DNA from: an uncultured Rothia sp.
GTDB taxonomy: Bacteria > Actinomycetota > Actinomycetes > Actinomycetales > Micrococcaceae
Direction: 5' to 3'
DNA length: 64,000 nt
Assembly (NCBI GenBank): GCA_946221065.1
Contig: CAMIIO010000005.1
Coordinates: forward strand, 1-64,000
Positions 47,120 to 55,061 of this stretch are shown here, one piece after another. A program made the position numbers and the translations under genes. Position 1 is the stretch's first letter; each line of letters starts with the position of its first letter. Below the pieces are notes generated by a model that saw only the letters and a program-made list of their open reading frames with translations, did no database searches and had not been told where the DNA came from.

Positions 47120-47890
47120 CTACTCCGCAGGGAAACTAGTAGCGCAATAAGTTCGGTACAAGCTAATGATTTGTTGGGCTTTACCCTGGGCTATGAGCTT
47201 GCCGCCGTGAATAATGAGTGCTTCATCGCAGCGTTCGGCAAGTTCAAGGTCATGGGTGCTAATCACCATTTGCTGGGGGAGCTCATCGAGTAGGTTCATG
47301 AGTTTTAGTTTGTTGCGCAGGTCGAGCAAAGTAGTGGGTTCGTCTAACAAGAGCACACGGGGGCTGACAGCAAGCACAGCTACGAGAGCCGTGAGCTGTT
47401 TTTCACCACCTGAGAGGTCATAGACACTGCTAAATCTGCGTGTTTCTAATCCGTACTCGGTCAATAGTGCCGTGGCTCGCGCCTTACGTTCATCGGAGTG
47501 AGGAATCTGTTTTTGCAGAGATAGCTCTATATCTTCTAGGGGAGTGGGCATAATGAGTTGTGCCTGCGGATCGGAAAAAAGCAACCCTACTCGTTGCCGG
47601 ATTTCTACGAGGTGGCTTTCTACGTCGACGTTATCAACAGTGACTGTTCCTGCGGTGGGTTCGGTGAGTCCGTTGAAGAGTTTGAGGAAGGTGGATTTTC
47701 CGCTGCCGTTGAGCCCGAGCACCGCTGTTTTAGGGGCAGTGAGCTTGACGGAAATATCTTTCAAAATGGTGATGGTTTCAGTACCTGATTCTCCGGTAAC
47801 ACTTACGTTGCGCACTGTTAGCCCGGCATCGTCTTGAAAGACTGCCGGACTAACGGTAGCTGAAGTGTTTTTATTCCAGGGGAATTTCAT
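47120..47890 (-). CDS. bioM: ECF transporter ATP-binding protein (BioM)
   Basis: The 256-residue ATPase has Walker A VLGLNGSGKSTFLKL (about 65), signature LSGGEKQLTALVAVLA and Walker B VLLLDEPTTLLDL. ATG 47890 lies after the bioY stop with no gap to spare (overlap region CGCTAACCATG), indicating coupling. It energises biotin import with BioN and BioY. Confidence 0.92.
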   Translation of the reverse strand: MKFPWNKNTSATVSPAVFQDDAGLTVRNVSVTGESGTETITILKDISVKLTAPKTAVLGLNGSGKSTFLKLFNGLTEPTAGTVTVDNVDVESHLVEIRQRVGLLFSDPQAQLIMPTPLEDIELSLQKQIPHSDERKARATALLTEYGLETRRFSSVYDLSGGEKQLTALVAVLAVSPRVLLLDEPTTLLDLRNKLKLMNLLDELPQQMVISTHDLELAERCDEALIIHGGKLIAQGKAQQIISLYRTYCATSFPAE

Positions 47891-47892
47891 GG

Positions 47893-48489
47893 TTAGCGAC
47901 GCGCGAGCGCGGGAAATGCGCGGTGTACAGCTAGAGCTACGATAATAGCAATGACGCACTTGATGAGGTCGCCGGGTATGTAGAGAGCTGCTGCCGCTAG
48001 CGCGGTGTTGAAGCTGAGTCCGGCATTGAGCATCATGCCTGCAATGCCAGCGATAGTGATGAGGAGGAATCCTGCTATGACGGCTCCAAAGAGCCCACCT
48101 CCGCGCGCACCATTACTGCGTGAACGGCGTAGAGCTGTATAAGCGAGGGTGCCGCACAGCCATGCACCGGGGATGAATCCGAGCAGGTAACCTGCAGAGG
48201 GGCCAGCAAGCGTGCCGAATCCTGCACCGCCTCCGGCGAATACCGGTAGGCCTAGTAAGCCAACAATCACGTAGAGAAGAGTGGCTAGTCCGCCTCGGTT
48301 GCCGCCAATCACTAACGCGGTGATGTAGATACCGAGTGTTTGGAAGGTAATGGGTACGCCTGCGGGTCCTACGGGAAAGGCGGGGAGGATTGCGCAAACG
48401 GCTATGAAGGCGGCAAATACGGCGATAAGAGCTAAATCGCGGCCAGTGTTTTTGCGAGTGGTTGGATGAGTTTGTGGAACTGTTGACAT
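47893..48489 (-). CDS. bioY: Biotin transporter substrate-binding protein BioY
   Basis: BioY, 198 residues with six hydrophobic segments, is the biotin-binding S-component of an ECF transporter. FPVGPAGVPITFQTLGIYITAL and GPSAGYLLGFIPGAWLCG are the family signatures. I chose ATG 48489 over ATG 48507 because a TTGAAC-16 bp-TATATT promoter places the transcript start on or next to the A of ATG 48489, which implies leaderless translation; the outer ATG would lie between the -35 and -10 boxes. Confidence 0.92.
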   Translation of the reverse strand: MSTVPQTHPTTRKNTGRDLALIAVFAAFIAVCAILPAFPVGPAGVPITFQTLGIYITALVIGGNRGGLATLLYVIVGLLGLPVFAGGGAGFGTLAGPSAGYLLGFIPGAWLCGTLAYTALRRSRSNGARGGGLFGAVIAGFLLITIAGIAGMMLNAGLSFNTALAAAALYIPGDLIKCVIAIIVALAVHRAFPALARR

Positions 48490-48523
48490 GGTAAAAATAT
48501 AAACCATCTTGAACAGTGTTCAA
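48490..48523 (-). promoter_or_regulatory. bioY promoter with BioQ-like operator
   Basis: On the minus strand TTGAAC (-35), 16 bp and TATATT (-10) are followed by 6 nt and the bioY ATG. The -35 lies inside a perfect 15-bp palindrome with a one-base centre, TTGAACAGTGTTCAA on the plus strand (48509-48523). It fits the known TGAAC-N3-GTT half-site pattern of the TetR-family biotin repressor BioQ of corynebacteria and mycobacteria. A repressor there would block RNA polymerase. Confidence 0.72.
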
Positions 48524-48680
48524 AAATTTGCGTTGAGAAGGTTATAAGATGACTTTACTAACGAGTCAGCGCTAGATTTTCTATGAGATTAGCCATGAAT
48601 TAAAGGTGTTGCCTGTTATGAGGTGTAGCTGAGGATTAGAATAAAAGATTGCGTTCTGCAATGCTATCGAAAGGCACTCG

Positions 48681-50279
48681 TTGATTTCCGTTTCAAACCT
48701 TGAACTGCGCGCTGGTGCGCGCTTACTAATGGATCAAGTTAATTTCCGCATCGATAAGGGCGACAAGATTGGCCTGGTGGGGAGAAACGGTGCTGGTAAA
48801 ACTACCATGACCAAGGTACTTGCTGGGCAAACTTTGCCTGCCGATGGTCAGGTGATCCGTCAGGGAAAAATTGGGTATCTGCCTCAGGACCCTAAAGTCG
48901 ATGATATGACTCAGCTTGCTCGCGACCGTATTTTCTCTGCACGCGGCTTAGACGGTGTTGCCTCTAAAATGCGTGAGGCCCAGGAGCAGATGGCAAGCGA
49001 GGATCCTGCCATCCAGGCAAAGGGCATGCGCCGTTATGACCGTCTAGAAGCTGAGTTCATTGCCGGTGGTGGCTATGCTGCGGAGTCGGAAGCTGCCACT
49101 ATTACACATAACTTGGATCTGCCGGAGCGTTTGTTGAATCAGCCGCTTTCCACGCTTTCTGGTGGGCAGCGTCGTCGTGTTGAGCTGGCTCGTATTTTGT
49201 TTTCTGATGCGGATACTATGCTGCTCGATGAGCCTACTAACCACTTGGATGCCGATTCCGTGGTGTGGTTGCGTGAGTTTTTGAAGAACTTTCAGGGTGG
49301 CTTGTTGGTGATTAGCCACGATGTTGAGCTCATGGAGCTTGTTGTTAATAAGGTGCTGTATCTGGATGCCAACCGGTGTGTTATTGATGTCTATAACATG
49401 ACGTGGAAAAACTATCTTATGCAGCGTGAGACGGATGAAGCCCGTCGTAAACGTGAGCGTTCAAATGCCGAGAAGAAGGCTTCTGCGCTGATGGCTCAGG
49501 CCGAGAAAATGCGTGCTAAGGCTACTAAGGCTGTGGCTGCGCAGCAGATGATCAAACGAGCCGAGCGATTGATGAGGGGGCTGGAGGAAGAGCAGGTCAA
49601 AGACAAGGTGGCTGCTATCCGCTTTCCCGATCCTGCACCCTGCGGTAAAACTCCTCTAACTGCGCAGGGACTTTCCAAATCATATGGTTCATTGGAGATT
49701 TTTACAGATGTTGATTTAGCTATTGATCGTGGTTCCCGTGTGGTTATTCTTGGGCTCAATGGCGCCGGCAAAACTACGCTCCTTCGCATGCTTGCTGGAG
49801 TAACAACGCCAGATACGGGCGAGGTAACGTACGGTCATGGCGCTAAGGTAGGTTATTTTGCTCAGGAGCACGAAATTCTTGAGGGAGATCGGAGTGTTCT
49901 GGAAAATATGAAGAGTGCCGCACCGGATCTTGATGAGACACGGGTACGCACGATTCTTGGTTCATTCCTTTTCTCCGGCGACGACGTCGAGAAGCCCGCA
50001 GGGGTGCTTTCTGGAGGCGAAAAAACCCGCCTTTCTTTGGCTACTCTTGTTGCTTCGCAGGCTAATGTGTTATTACTTGACGAGCCAACGAACAACCTTG
50101 ATCCAGCTTCACGTGCGGAGATTTTGCATGCGCTTCACCAATATGAGGGAGCTATTGTCATGGTTTCTCACGATGAAGGTGCGGTGGAGGCTTTGAATCC
50201 TGAGCGTGTATTGATGCTACCGGATGCCCTTGAAGATTTATGGTCTAAGGATTATCAGGACCTTATTTCCTTGGCATAA
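48681..50279 (+). CDS. ABC-F family ATPase
   Basis: A 532-residue soluble protein with two ABC ATPase domains and no membrane spans: Walker A GLVGRNGAGKTTMTK (about 33) and ILGLNGAGKTTLLRM (about 355), signatures LSGGQRRRVELARI and LSGGEKTRLSLATL, joined by a charged linker (about 255-300, RKRERSNAEKKASALMAQ region). It resembles M. tuberculosis Rv1473. ABC-F proteins act on ribosomes, some giving antibiotic resistance. Start is TTG 48681 with GAAAGG ahead; no nearby ATG fits the family N-terminus. Confidence 0.93.
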   Translation: MISVSNLELRAGARLLMDQVNFRIDKGDKIGLVGRNGAGKTTMTKVLAGQTLPADGQVIRQGKIGYLPQDPKVDDMTQLARDRIFSARGLDGVASKMREAQEQMASEDPAIQAKGMRRYDRLEAEFIAGGGYAAESEAATITHNLDLPERLLNQPLSTLSGGQRRRVELARILFSDADTMLLDEPTNHLDADSVVWLREFLKNFQGGLLVISHDVELMELVVNKVLYLDANRCVIDVYNMTWKNYLMQRETDEARRKRERSNAEKKASALMAQAEKMRAKATKAVAAQQMIKRAERLMRGLEEEQVKDKVAAIRFPDPAPCGKTPLTAQGLSKSYGSLEIFTDVDLAIDRGSRVVILGLNGAGKTTLLRMLAGVTTPDTGEVTYGHGAKVGYFAQEHEILEGDRSVLENMKSAAPDLDETRVRTILGSFLFSGDDVEKPAGVLSGGEKTRLSLATLVASQANVLLLDEPTNNLDPASRAEILHALHQYEGAIVMVSHDEGAVEALNPERVLMLPDALEDLWSKDYQDLISLA

Positions 50280-50298
50280 TACTTGGTGAGCTTTATGG

Positions 50299-50330
50299 GG
50301 ACGACGCTGTTTGAGGTACAGCGTCGTCCT
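50299..50330 (+). terminator. Terminator after the ABC-F gene
   Basis: GGACGACGCTGT pairs perfectly with ACAGCGTCGTCC across a 7-nt loop. Only TTC follows, so strength is uncertain. Confidence 0.7.
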
Positions 50331-50446
50331 TCGCGATATAGCTGAACTAATGTATTCCTTGTGATTTAGCACAAATTTAAGTGTGAAGAACCTTGATTTT
50401 CCGCAGTTTTAAGGTCAGAGAACATTGACGGGGCGACTAAAAACAC

Positions 50447-50475
50447 TTGAGAATTGCAAGAGCAATTCCTAGACT
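50447..50475 (+). promoter_or_regulatory. Promoter of the 30-aa peptide unit
   Basis: TTGAGA (50447-50452), a 17-bp spacer and TAGACT (50470-50475) match a housekeeping sigma promoter. It would give a leader of about 120 nt holding a perfect GTTCTTAC (50563-50570) and GTAAGAAC (50577-50584) hairpin just before the ribosome site. Confidence 0.5.
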
Positions 50476-50603
50476 GGGAGCATAGTTGCTTCAGCCATAT
50501 GCCAACATGAGTGGCAAAGCTATTGACGTTTTATATCTGGCGATATTGCCGGAACAATCGTAGTTCTTACAGCGTAGTAAGAACACCATGAGAGGATACA
50601 CAT

Positions 50604-50696
50604 ATGTTCGATACTGAATTGCCCATGTACCCCGCACCTGCTCAGGATCATGCAGAGGTTGACGTTTTCTGGCCTGAGATTGATTCAGAAGACTAA
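50604..50696 (+). CDS. Acidic 30-residue small protein of unknown function
   Basis: An ATG at 50604 preceded by AGAGGATACACAT opens a 30-codon frame ending in TAA at 50694. The peptide begins MFDTELPMYPAP and ends VDVFWPEIDSED; it has nine acidic residues, no Lys or Arg, one His and no Cys. It sits alone between a promoter (50447-50475) with a structured leader and a strong terminator (50711-50744), which supports a real, dedicated unit. I do not recognise a family. It could be a small regulatory protein, a peptide precursor, or the coding part of a dual-function RNA. No modification enzyme or exporter gene adjoins it. Confidence 0.6.
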   Translation: MFDTELPMYPAPAQDHAEVDVFWPEIDSED

Positions 50697-50710
50697 GTTA
50701 AGAAAGCTTG

Positions 50711-50744
50711 TGGCACTCAGCGAATCTCGCTGAGTGCCATTTTT
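50711..50744. terminator. Bidirectional terminator after the small-protein gene
   Basis: TGGCACTCAGCGA pairs perfectly with TCGCTGAGTGCCA across a 3-nt loop and is followed by TTTTTA. The minus-strand hydrolase gene ends at 50749, so it can serve both. Confidence 0.9.
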
Positions 50745-50748
50745 ATTG

Positions 50749-51468
50749 TCAAACTTTAGTGAGAAATTCTAGAGGAAAACTGGTAATTACTCCTATGAGC
50801 GCAAGGCTATACCATGCCAAGTAGCACGTAAGGACAGATGTGAAAATATGCTCTCGGGCAGATCCAGCCTCTCCAAGGAGTGGTAGTGCCATATATCCGG
50901 ATTTTCGCCAAAATTTAGTGGAGACTGGGGGAGTGAGGGCAAAAGGCCACACAAGGTTGACTCCTCGGGTGGTTAAAAAATCTCCCAGAATATGAATGGT
51001 GGCTCCGGTTGCAATAGCAAGAGGGGTAAATGCTAAGGCATCTGCGCTCCAAGCGAACCAGCCTAGCGCGATGGCTCCTATCCAGCCTCCGGGAGCGCCA
51101 AAAACCCGTAGAGCTAACCCACCCATAAACGCTGTAATTAATAAAGATGCCCAAGGAACTGAGCGGTAGGTGAGCTGCTCAGCAGAGATTGCCATTCCCC
51201 AAAATATTAGAAGCCCAACGAGAGAATGTGTGCCTTTCCTGTGACCACCAAAAATTTTTGCCACCAGGGCTGTTACCCAGCTAGATAGTGGAGGCATCGA
51301 ATGGGCTATCGTCCCATTTTTGTGATCAATATCAGGGAGCATTCCAGCTCCAGCGCAAGCGAGTGTTGTAACAATTAACTGTTCGGTGGAGTTGACATGA
51401 ACTAAATGAAGTTCGTTAAGCGCTAGCCAGCCGGCTGCGGCGCTAATGCTATGGGAATAGCCCATCAT
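50749..51468 (-). CDS. Membrane-bound metal-dependent hydrolase (YdjM/DUF457 family)
   Basis: A 239-residue protein with several hydrophobic segments and the metal-binding type residues of the DUF457/YdjM family: MGYSHSISAAAGW at the start, PDIDHKNG (about 50) and GHRKGTHSLVG (about 75). The biochemical role of the family is not settled. ATG 51468 (or the next ATG) follows AGAGGAG by 9 nt. Confidence 0.85.
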   Translation of the reverse strand: MMGYSHSISAAAGWLALNELHLVHVNSTEQLIVTTLACAGAGMLPDIDHKNGTIAHSMPPLSSWVTALVAKIFGGHRKGTHSLVGLLIFWGMAISAEQLTYRSVPWASLLITAFMGGLALRVFGAPGGWIGAIALGWFAWSADALAFTPLAIATGATIHILGDFLTTRGVNLVWPFALTPPVSTKFWRKSGYMALPLLGEAGSAREHIFTSVLTCYLAWYSLALIGVITSFPLEFLTKV

Positions 51469-51543
51469 GGTGGCAAGTCTCCTCTAGTGAGAGCGTAGAA
51501 AACTAGCCAAATTTAACATATTTCGAATATTTATTCGAATCGG

Positions 51544-52500
51544 TTATCGGTTTATTTCATCCAATAACGCATCTTCCTCTTCTTCATCTGTCATGTAGTT
51601 GCGTTTCTTGCTAATTTTAGGTCGCATAATAGATTTTAGGTGAGCGGGCATATCGTCAACCATCTCCATTTTGCGTTGCACTACAGCTTCGTCTTCTTCT
51701 CCCACATAATTACCCTCAGCATCATAAAACTGCTGATAGTACGCTTCGATCTCTTCTGCTATCTGAGCATCTATTTCATCGTTTCGTACTTTTTGTCGAG
51801 CTAACCAGAAATAAGCAAAATAGCACATCAGCGCAAATACCGCCCATTGGACGGCATAGGAAAGATTAGGTCCTATATCTAGATCCGGCTCGGGTGCTTT
51901 AGCTGGAGAGATCGCCGGGGCTGGATCTTCAGAAGCGATTAACCCATAGGCACCTTGCGATACTTGAAGCCCAGTAACTTGTGAATAATCCTCTAGATTA
52001 ATGGAAGATATCTGCCCCTGGGGAGCGTCTTTACCCGTATGGGCTTCGGGGGAGTGGAGCCGCACAATAATCGTCATGTTACCGTGGGGAGTGACCGGAA
52101 TATCAGTAGGTTGCGTTGCATCCATCGCTTTAGCTTGAATCCACCCACGATTCACCACCACTATTTGTCCCGCCTCAGTTTTAAACGGTACGAGTAACTC
52201 ATACCCGTTGAGGCCTTCATAGGGTCTATTGCGAACCAGTAATTGGTGATCTTGTAAATATTCACCGCGCATTATAACGGGATGCCACTGGTTGTCAGCG
52301 TTAAACTCAGAAAAAAGATCCGGGTGATCCTCAATACTGAGAGGATCCGCATGGTAATTGGTGGTTACTAGCGAGTTCTTATAATCGAGAGCCTCTTTGC
52401 GATCCCACTGCCAACTTCCCAGGTAGAGACAGAGCAAAGAAGCCAATACACAAGCTAGAAAACCAACCAGCCACTTCCCGGATAAGAGAAAACGATACAC
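51544..52500 (-). CDS. SURF1 family cytochrome oxidase biogenesis protein
   Basis: The 318-residue protein has the SURF1 layout: a first membrane span (about 8-28) followed by LGSWQWDRKEALDY, an external domain with VVNRGWI (conserved), and a second span (about 215-235). SURF1 assists haem a insertion into cytochrome aa3 oxidase, in line with ctaA and ctaB in the window. It has an acidic C-terminal tail of about 75 residues rich in E and D. Start GTG 52500 has GAGG 5 nt upstream. Confidence 0.92.
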   Translation of the reverse strand: MYRFLLSGKWLVGFLACVLASLLCLYLGSWQWDRKEALDYKNSLVTTNYHADPLSIEDHPDLFSEFNADNQWHPVIMRGEYLQDHQLLVRNRPYEGLNGYELLVPFKTEAGQIVVVNRGWIQAKAMDATQPTDIPVTPHGNMTIIVRLHSPEAHTGKDAPQGQISSINLEDYSQVTGLQVSQGAYGLIASEDPAPAISPAKAPEPDLDIGPNLSYAVQWAVFALMCYFAYFWLARQKVRNDEIDAQIAEEIEAYYQQFYDAEGNYVGEEDEAVVQRKMEMVDDMPAHLKSIMRPKISKKRNYMTDEEEEDALLDEINR

Positions 52501-52596
52501 CTAAGCCTCAGAACTAATTGATGGTAAGGATCTAAGCAATACGCCTGTCCTCGTGGTTGCTTGTAATCATCGCTGTTCAATGATTCAACGATGGTA

Positions 52597-52836
52597 CTAG
52601 GAGATTTGCTGAGTTTCTTTCCAGAAACCTCTCGCTTGAAGAAACTCTTCTAAATATTTTTGATGCTCGCTACAAGCAAGCCATATTTTCCGGCGGTCAA
52701 CTGTGTGAATTTTTGGATTATTCCATAGAAGCTTATAGCTAGCATGCTCATTGCATCCTTTGCGTGAGCATACGAGCGCAGAAGTTTGCACCTCGGACTG
52801 GGCTCCTGTATTTTTTAGTGATTTAAGAAGGTCCAT
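52597..52836 (-). CDS. Small Cys/His protein, probable zinc-binding
   Basis: A 79-residue protein with CSRKGC (about 23-28), then CSEH (about 55-58), a Cys4/His-type pattern suited to a single zinc site. ATG 52836 follows AAGGACATC. It lies between the DUF3099 and SURF1 genes on the same strand; small proteins in this place occur in related actinobacteria and are sometimes mislabelled. Function unknown. Confidence 0.75.
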   Translation of the reverse strand: MDLLKSLKNTGAQSEVQTSALVCSRKGCNEHASYKLLWNNPKIHTVDRRKIWLACSEHQKYLEEFLQARGFWKETQQIS

Positions 52837-52866
52837 GATGTCCTTAAAGTGGGGTATGCGCTCAAG

Positions 52867-53319
52867 CTATGTGCGGGAAACATGTGGAGATTCTACAATT
52901 TCACCGTCGATAATATCTGGTTGTTTATTCTCTGTATCCGGTGCTGAAGGATGGGGAGACATCGGCGGCGGTTCTTCCTTAGGAAGTGAAGAAGAGCGTT
53001 CTAAGGCAAGCCGCTGGTCAACAGAAAGATACTCTGAAAAATCCTGATTTCTTGCTTTATCGTTGGAATTAGCGTGAACCACAGCTACCCAAGGTAAGAC
53101 CCCAGCGCCAATGATGAACACCCACATCAGCCAGCCATGCGTATAGATAGCGGCAATAATGCATACAATGCGTAGAGCCATTTTGATGGCATAGGCTTTA
53201 AACCGGGCGTCTACACTTTCAGAATGTGGAGTTTGGGCGTTAGTAATGGAGTAAACCTCAGGTTCTGTGTCAAGACCGTAACGACGTACATCTTCTGCGG
53301 TCCAGATCTTAGATACCAT
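52867..53319 (-). CDS. DUF3099 family membrane protein
   Basis: A 150-residue protein with VYSITNAQTPHSESVDARFKAY, the DUF3099 signature, followed by two membrane spans (about 45-65 and 68-85) and a charged tail. ATG 53319 has AGGGAG 5 nt before it. Common in actinobacteria, function unknown. It probably starts a unit with the small Cys/His gene and SURF1. Confidence 0.88.
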   Translation of the reverse strand: MVSKIWTAEDVRRYGLDTEPEVYSITNAQTPHSESVDARFKAYAIKMALRIVCIIAAIYTHGWLMWVFIIGAGVLPWVAVVHANSNDKARNQDFSEYLSVDQRLALERSSSLPKEEPPPMSPHPSAPDTENKQPDIIDGEIVESPHVSRT

Positions 53320-53470
53320 GAAGCTCCCTCTTTCCCTCTGCTGCAAGCACCACCATACTCATTCAAGTCTAAATCTTCTGGGGAAAAGCACAACTTACAG
53401 GAGATCTGGTTGAGTGCAAATTTGTAATGCAAGTAAGATAGCTGAAAAGCTATCTATTAGAAAGATTCCC

Positions 53471-54187
53471 ATGTCAGCGAATACTGCACGCACTGTCCTT
53501 GTTACCGGCGGAAACCGGGGGATTGGTTATTCCATTGCTCAAGCTTTTAAAAAAGAAGGACATAACGTATGCATTACGTATCGTTCGGGAGAGGCTTCTA
53601 AAGAATTTTTTGCTGTAAAAGCTGACGTTCGAGATACAGCTTCTATCGACTCAGCGTTTAAAGAGATTGAAAACAAATTTGGTCCGGTAGAAGTTGTGGT
53701 CGCGAATGCAGGCATCACCAAAGACATGTTGTTGCTTCGAATGAAAGAACAGGATTTTGTTGATGTGGTAGACACCAACCTTACTGGCGCTTTTCGCGTG
53801 GTACAGCGTGCTACCAAGGGAATGCTTAAGCTAAAGCGCGGTCGTATTATTCTTATCTCTTCAGTGGTTGGCCTCTACGGCGGTCCTGGACAAGTTAATT
53901 ACTCTTCTTCTAAAGCTGCGCTAGTAGGTATGGCGCGTTCCATTACGCGTGAGCTAGGCGGGCGTAACATCACCGCAAATGTTGTGGCGCCGGGATTCAT
54001 TAATACTGAGATGACAGATGTGTTACCCGATAAAACCAAGGCAAAGTACAAAGAATCAATTCCTGCAGGACGTTTTGCCGAGCCAGAAGAAATCGCCAAT
54101 GTTGTTACTTGGTTAGCCGGTGAGCAGGCAGATTATATATCTGGGGCCGTGATACCGGTAGACGGTGGCTTAGGTATGGGGCACTAA
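53471..54187 (+). CDS. fabG: 3-Oxoacyl-ACP reductase FabG-type SDR
   Basis: A 238-residue short-chain dehydrogenase that should reduce 3-oxoacyl-ACP with NADPH in fatty acid synthesis. TGGNRGIGYSIA (about 13), NAGITKD, the catalytic Ser in ISSVVGLYG and YSSSKAALVG (YxxxK-type Tyr and Lys) are all present, as is APGFINTEMTD. ATG 53471 follows AGAAAG. It precedes a second SDR by 49 nt, recalling the mycobacterial fabG-inhA pair, though the second gene is not InhA-like. Confidence 0.92.
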   Translation: MSANTARTVLVTGGNRGIGYSIAQAFKKEGHNVCITYRSGEASKEFFAVKADVRDTASIDSAFKEIENKFGPVEVVVANAGITKDMLLLRMKEQDFVDVVDTNLTGAFRVVQRATKGMLKLKRGRIILISSVVGLYGGPGQVNYSSSKAALVGMARSITRELGGRNITANVVAPGFINTEMTDVLPDKTKAKYKESIPAGRFAEPEEIANVVTWLAGEQADYISGAVIPVDGGLGMGH

Positions 54188-54236
54188 GTCTTCATAAATT
54201 TTTTTCTTACTACTAGCTCAATTTAAAAGGAATATT

Positions 54237-54983
54237 ATGACTTCTCTTTCAGGAAAAACCATCATTATCACCGGCTCTTCTCGAGGTGTAGGTGCCGATA
54301 CCGCCCAGATTCTTGCAGAACAGGGGGCGAACGTCGTCATCAATTATCGGTCAAAGGCTCCTCGTGCCGAAAAAATTGTGGAAACCATCCGCGAAAAAGG
54401 CGGACATGCTATCGCCGTCGGTGCAGATATCACTAAAGAAGAAGACGCACGCAACCTGATAGAAAGTGCAGTCAAGGAGTTTGGCAGGCTTGATTACCTT
54501 ATCCTGAACGCCTCTGGTGGCATGGAGAAAGGAATGGTAGAAGATTACGCAATGATCCTCAACCGTGATTCCCAGCTTCGTTTAGCGCGTCTTGCTGCAG
54601 AACAAATGGGGGAGGGATCTCGCATTGTATTCGTTACAAGCCACCAGGCTCATTTCATTCGTGAAGTAGAAACAATGGAACAATATACTCCCGTGGCGCT
54701 GTCGAAGCGCGCTGGTGAAGAAGCCCTACTTGAAGAAACCCCGGCATTATCTGAAAAAGGCATCTCTCTGGTGGTTATTTCTGCAGACATGATTGAAGGA
54801 ACGGTTACCGCTGCTTTACTCAACCGTATCTACCCCGGTGCCCTTGAAGCACGTCGGGAAGAAGCTGGAAAACTCTATACCGTGAATGAATTTGCCCAGG
54901 AAGTAGCTCAGATGGTTACTGCCGATGTGCCAACCGGACATATCGAACTGGTAGGCGGTGCCCGAGGCTTCATCAAAGAATAA
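54237..54983 (+). CDS. Atypical SDR oxidoreductase lacking the usual catalytic Tyr
   Basis: A 248-residue Rossmann-fold protein with TGSSRGVGADTA (about 12) and the NNAG-type block LNASGG. The active-site region reads FVTSHQAH, then QYTPVALSKRAGEEAL: Lys is in place, but the position four before it is Val rather than Tyr, and the only nearby Tyr is seven before the Lys. Either the Tyr is shifted or the protein is not a standard reductase. ATG 54237 has AAAGGAA ahead. Likely co-transcribed with fabG. Confidence 0.85.
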   Translation: MTSLSGKTIIITGSSRGVGADTAQILAEQGANVVINYRSKAPRAEKIVETIREKGGHAIAVGADITKEEDARNLIESAVKEFGRLDYLILNASGGMEKGMVEDYAMILNRDSQLRLARLAAEQMGEGSRIVFVTSHQAHFIREVETMEQYTPVALSKRAGEEALLEETPALSEKGISLVVISADMIEGTVTAALLNRIYPGALEARREEAGKLYTVNEFAQEVAQMVTADVPTGHIELVGGARGFIKE

Positions 54984-55002
54984 TTTAATCCGTTCACAGT
55001 GG

Positions 55003-55034
55003 AGGGTGAGTTCGAGCTTTCTCGAACCCACCCT
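55003..55034. terminator. Terminator between the SDR gene and serB
   Basis: AGGGTGAGTTCGAG pairs with CTCGAACCCACCCT (one mismatch) across a 4-nt loop, between convergent genes. Confidence 0.8.
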
Positions 55035-55061
55035 TACTACGTGTTCTTGCAATAGAACCGA

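Noticed and set aside
50447..50744. RiPP (modified peptide) gene cluster around the 30-aa peptide
   Set aside because: The peptide has no Cys and no Ser/Thr-rich core, and no modifying enzyme, protease or exporter gene adjoins it.
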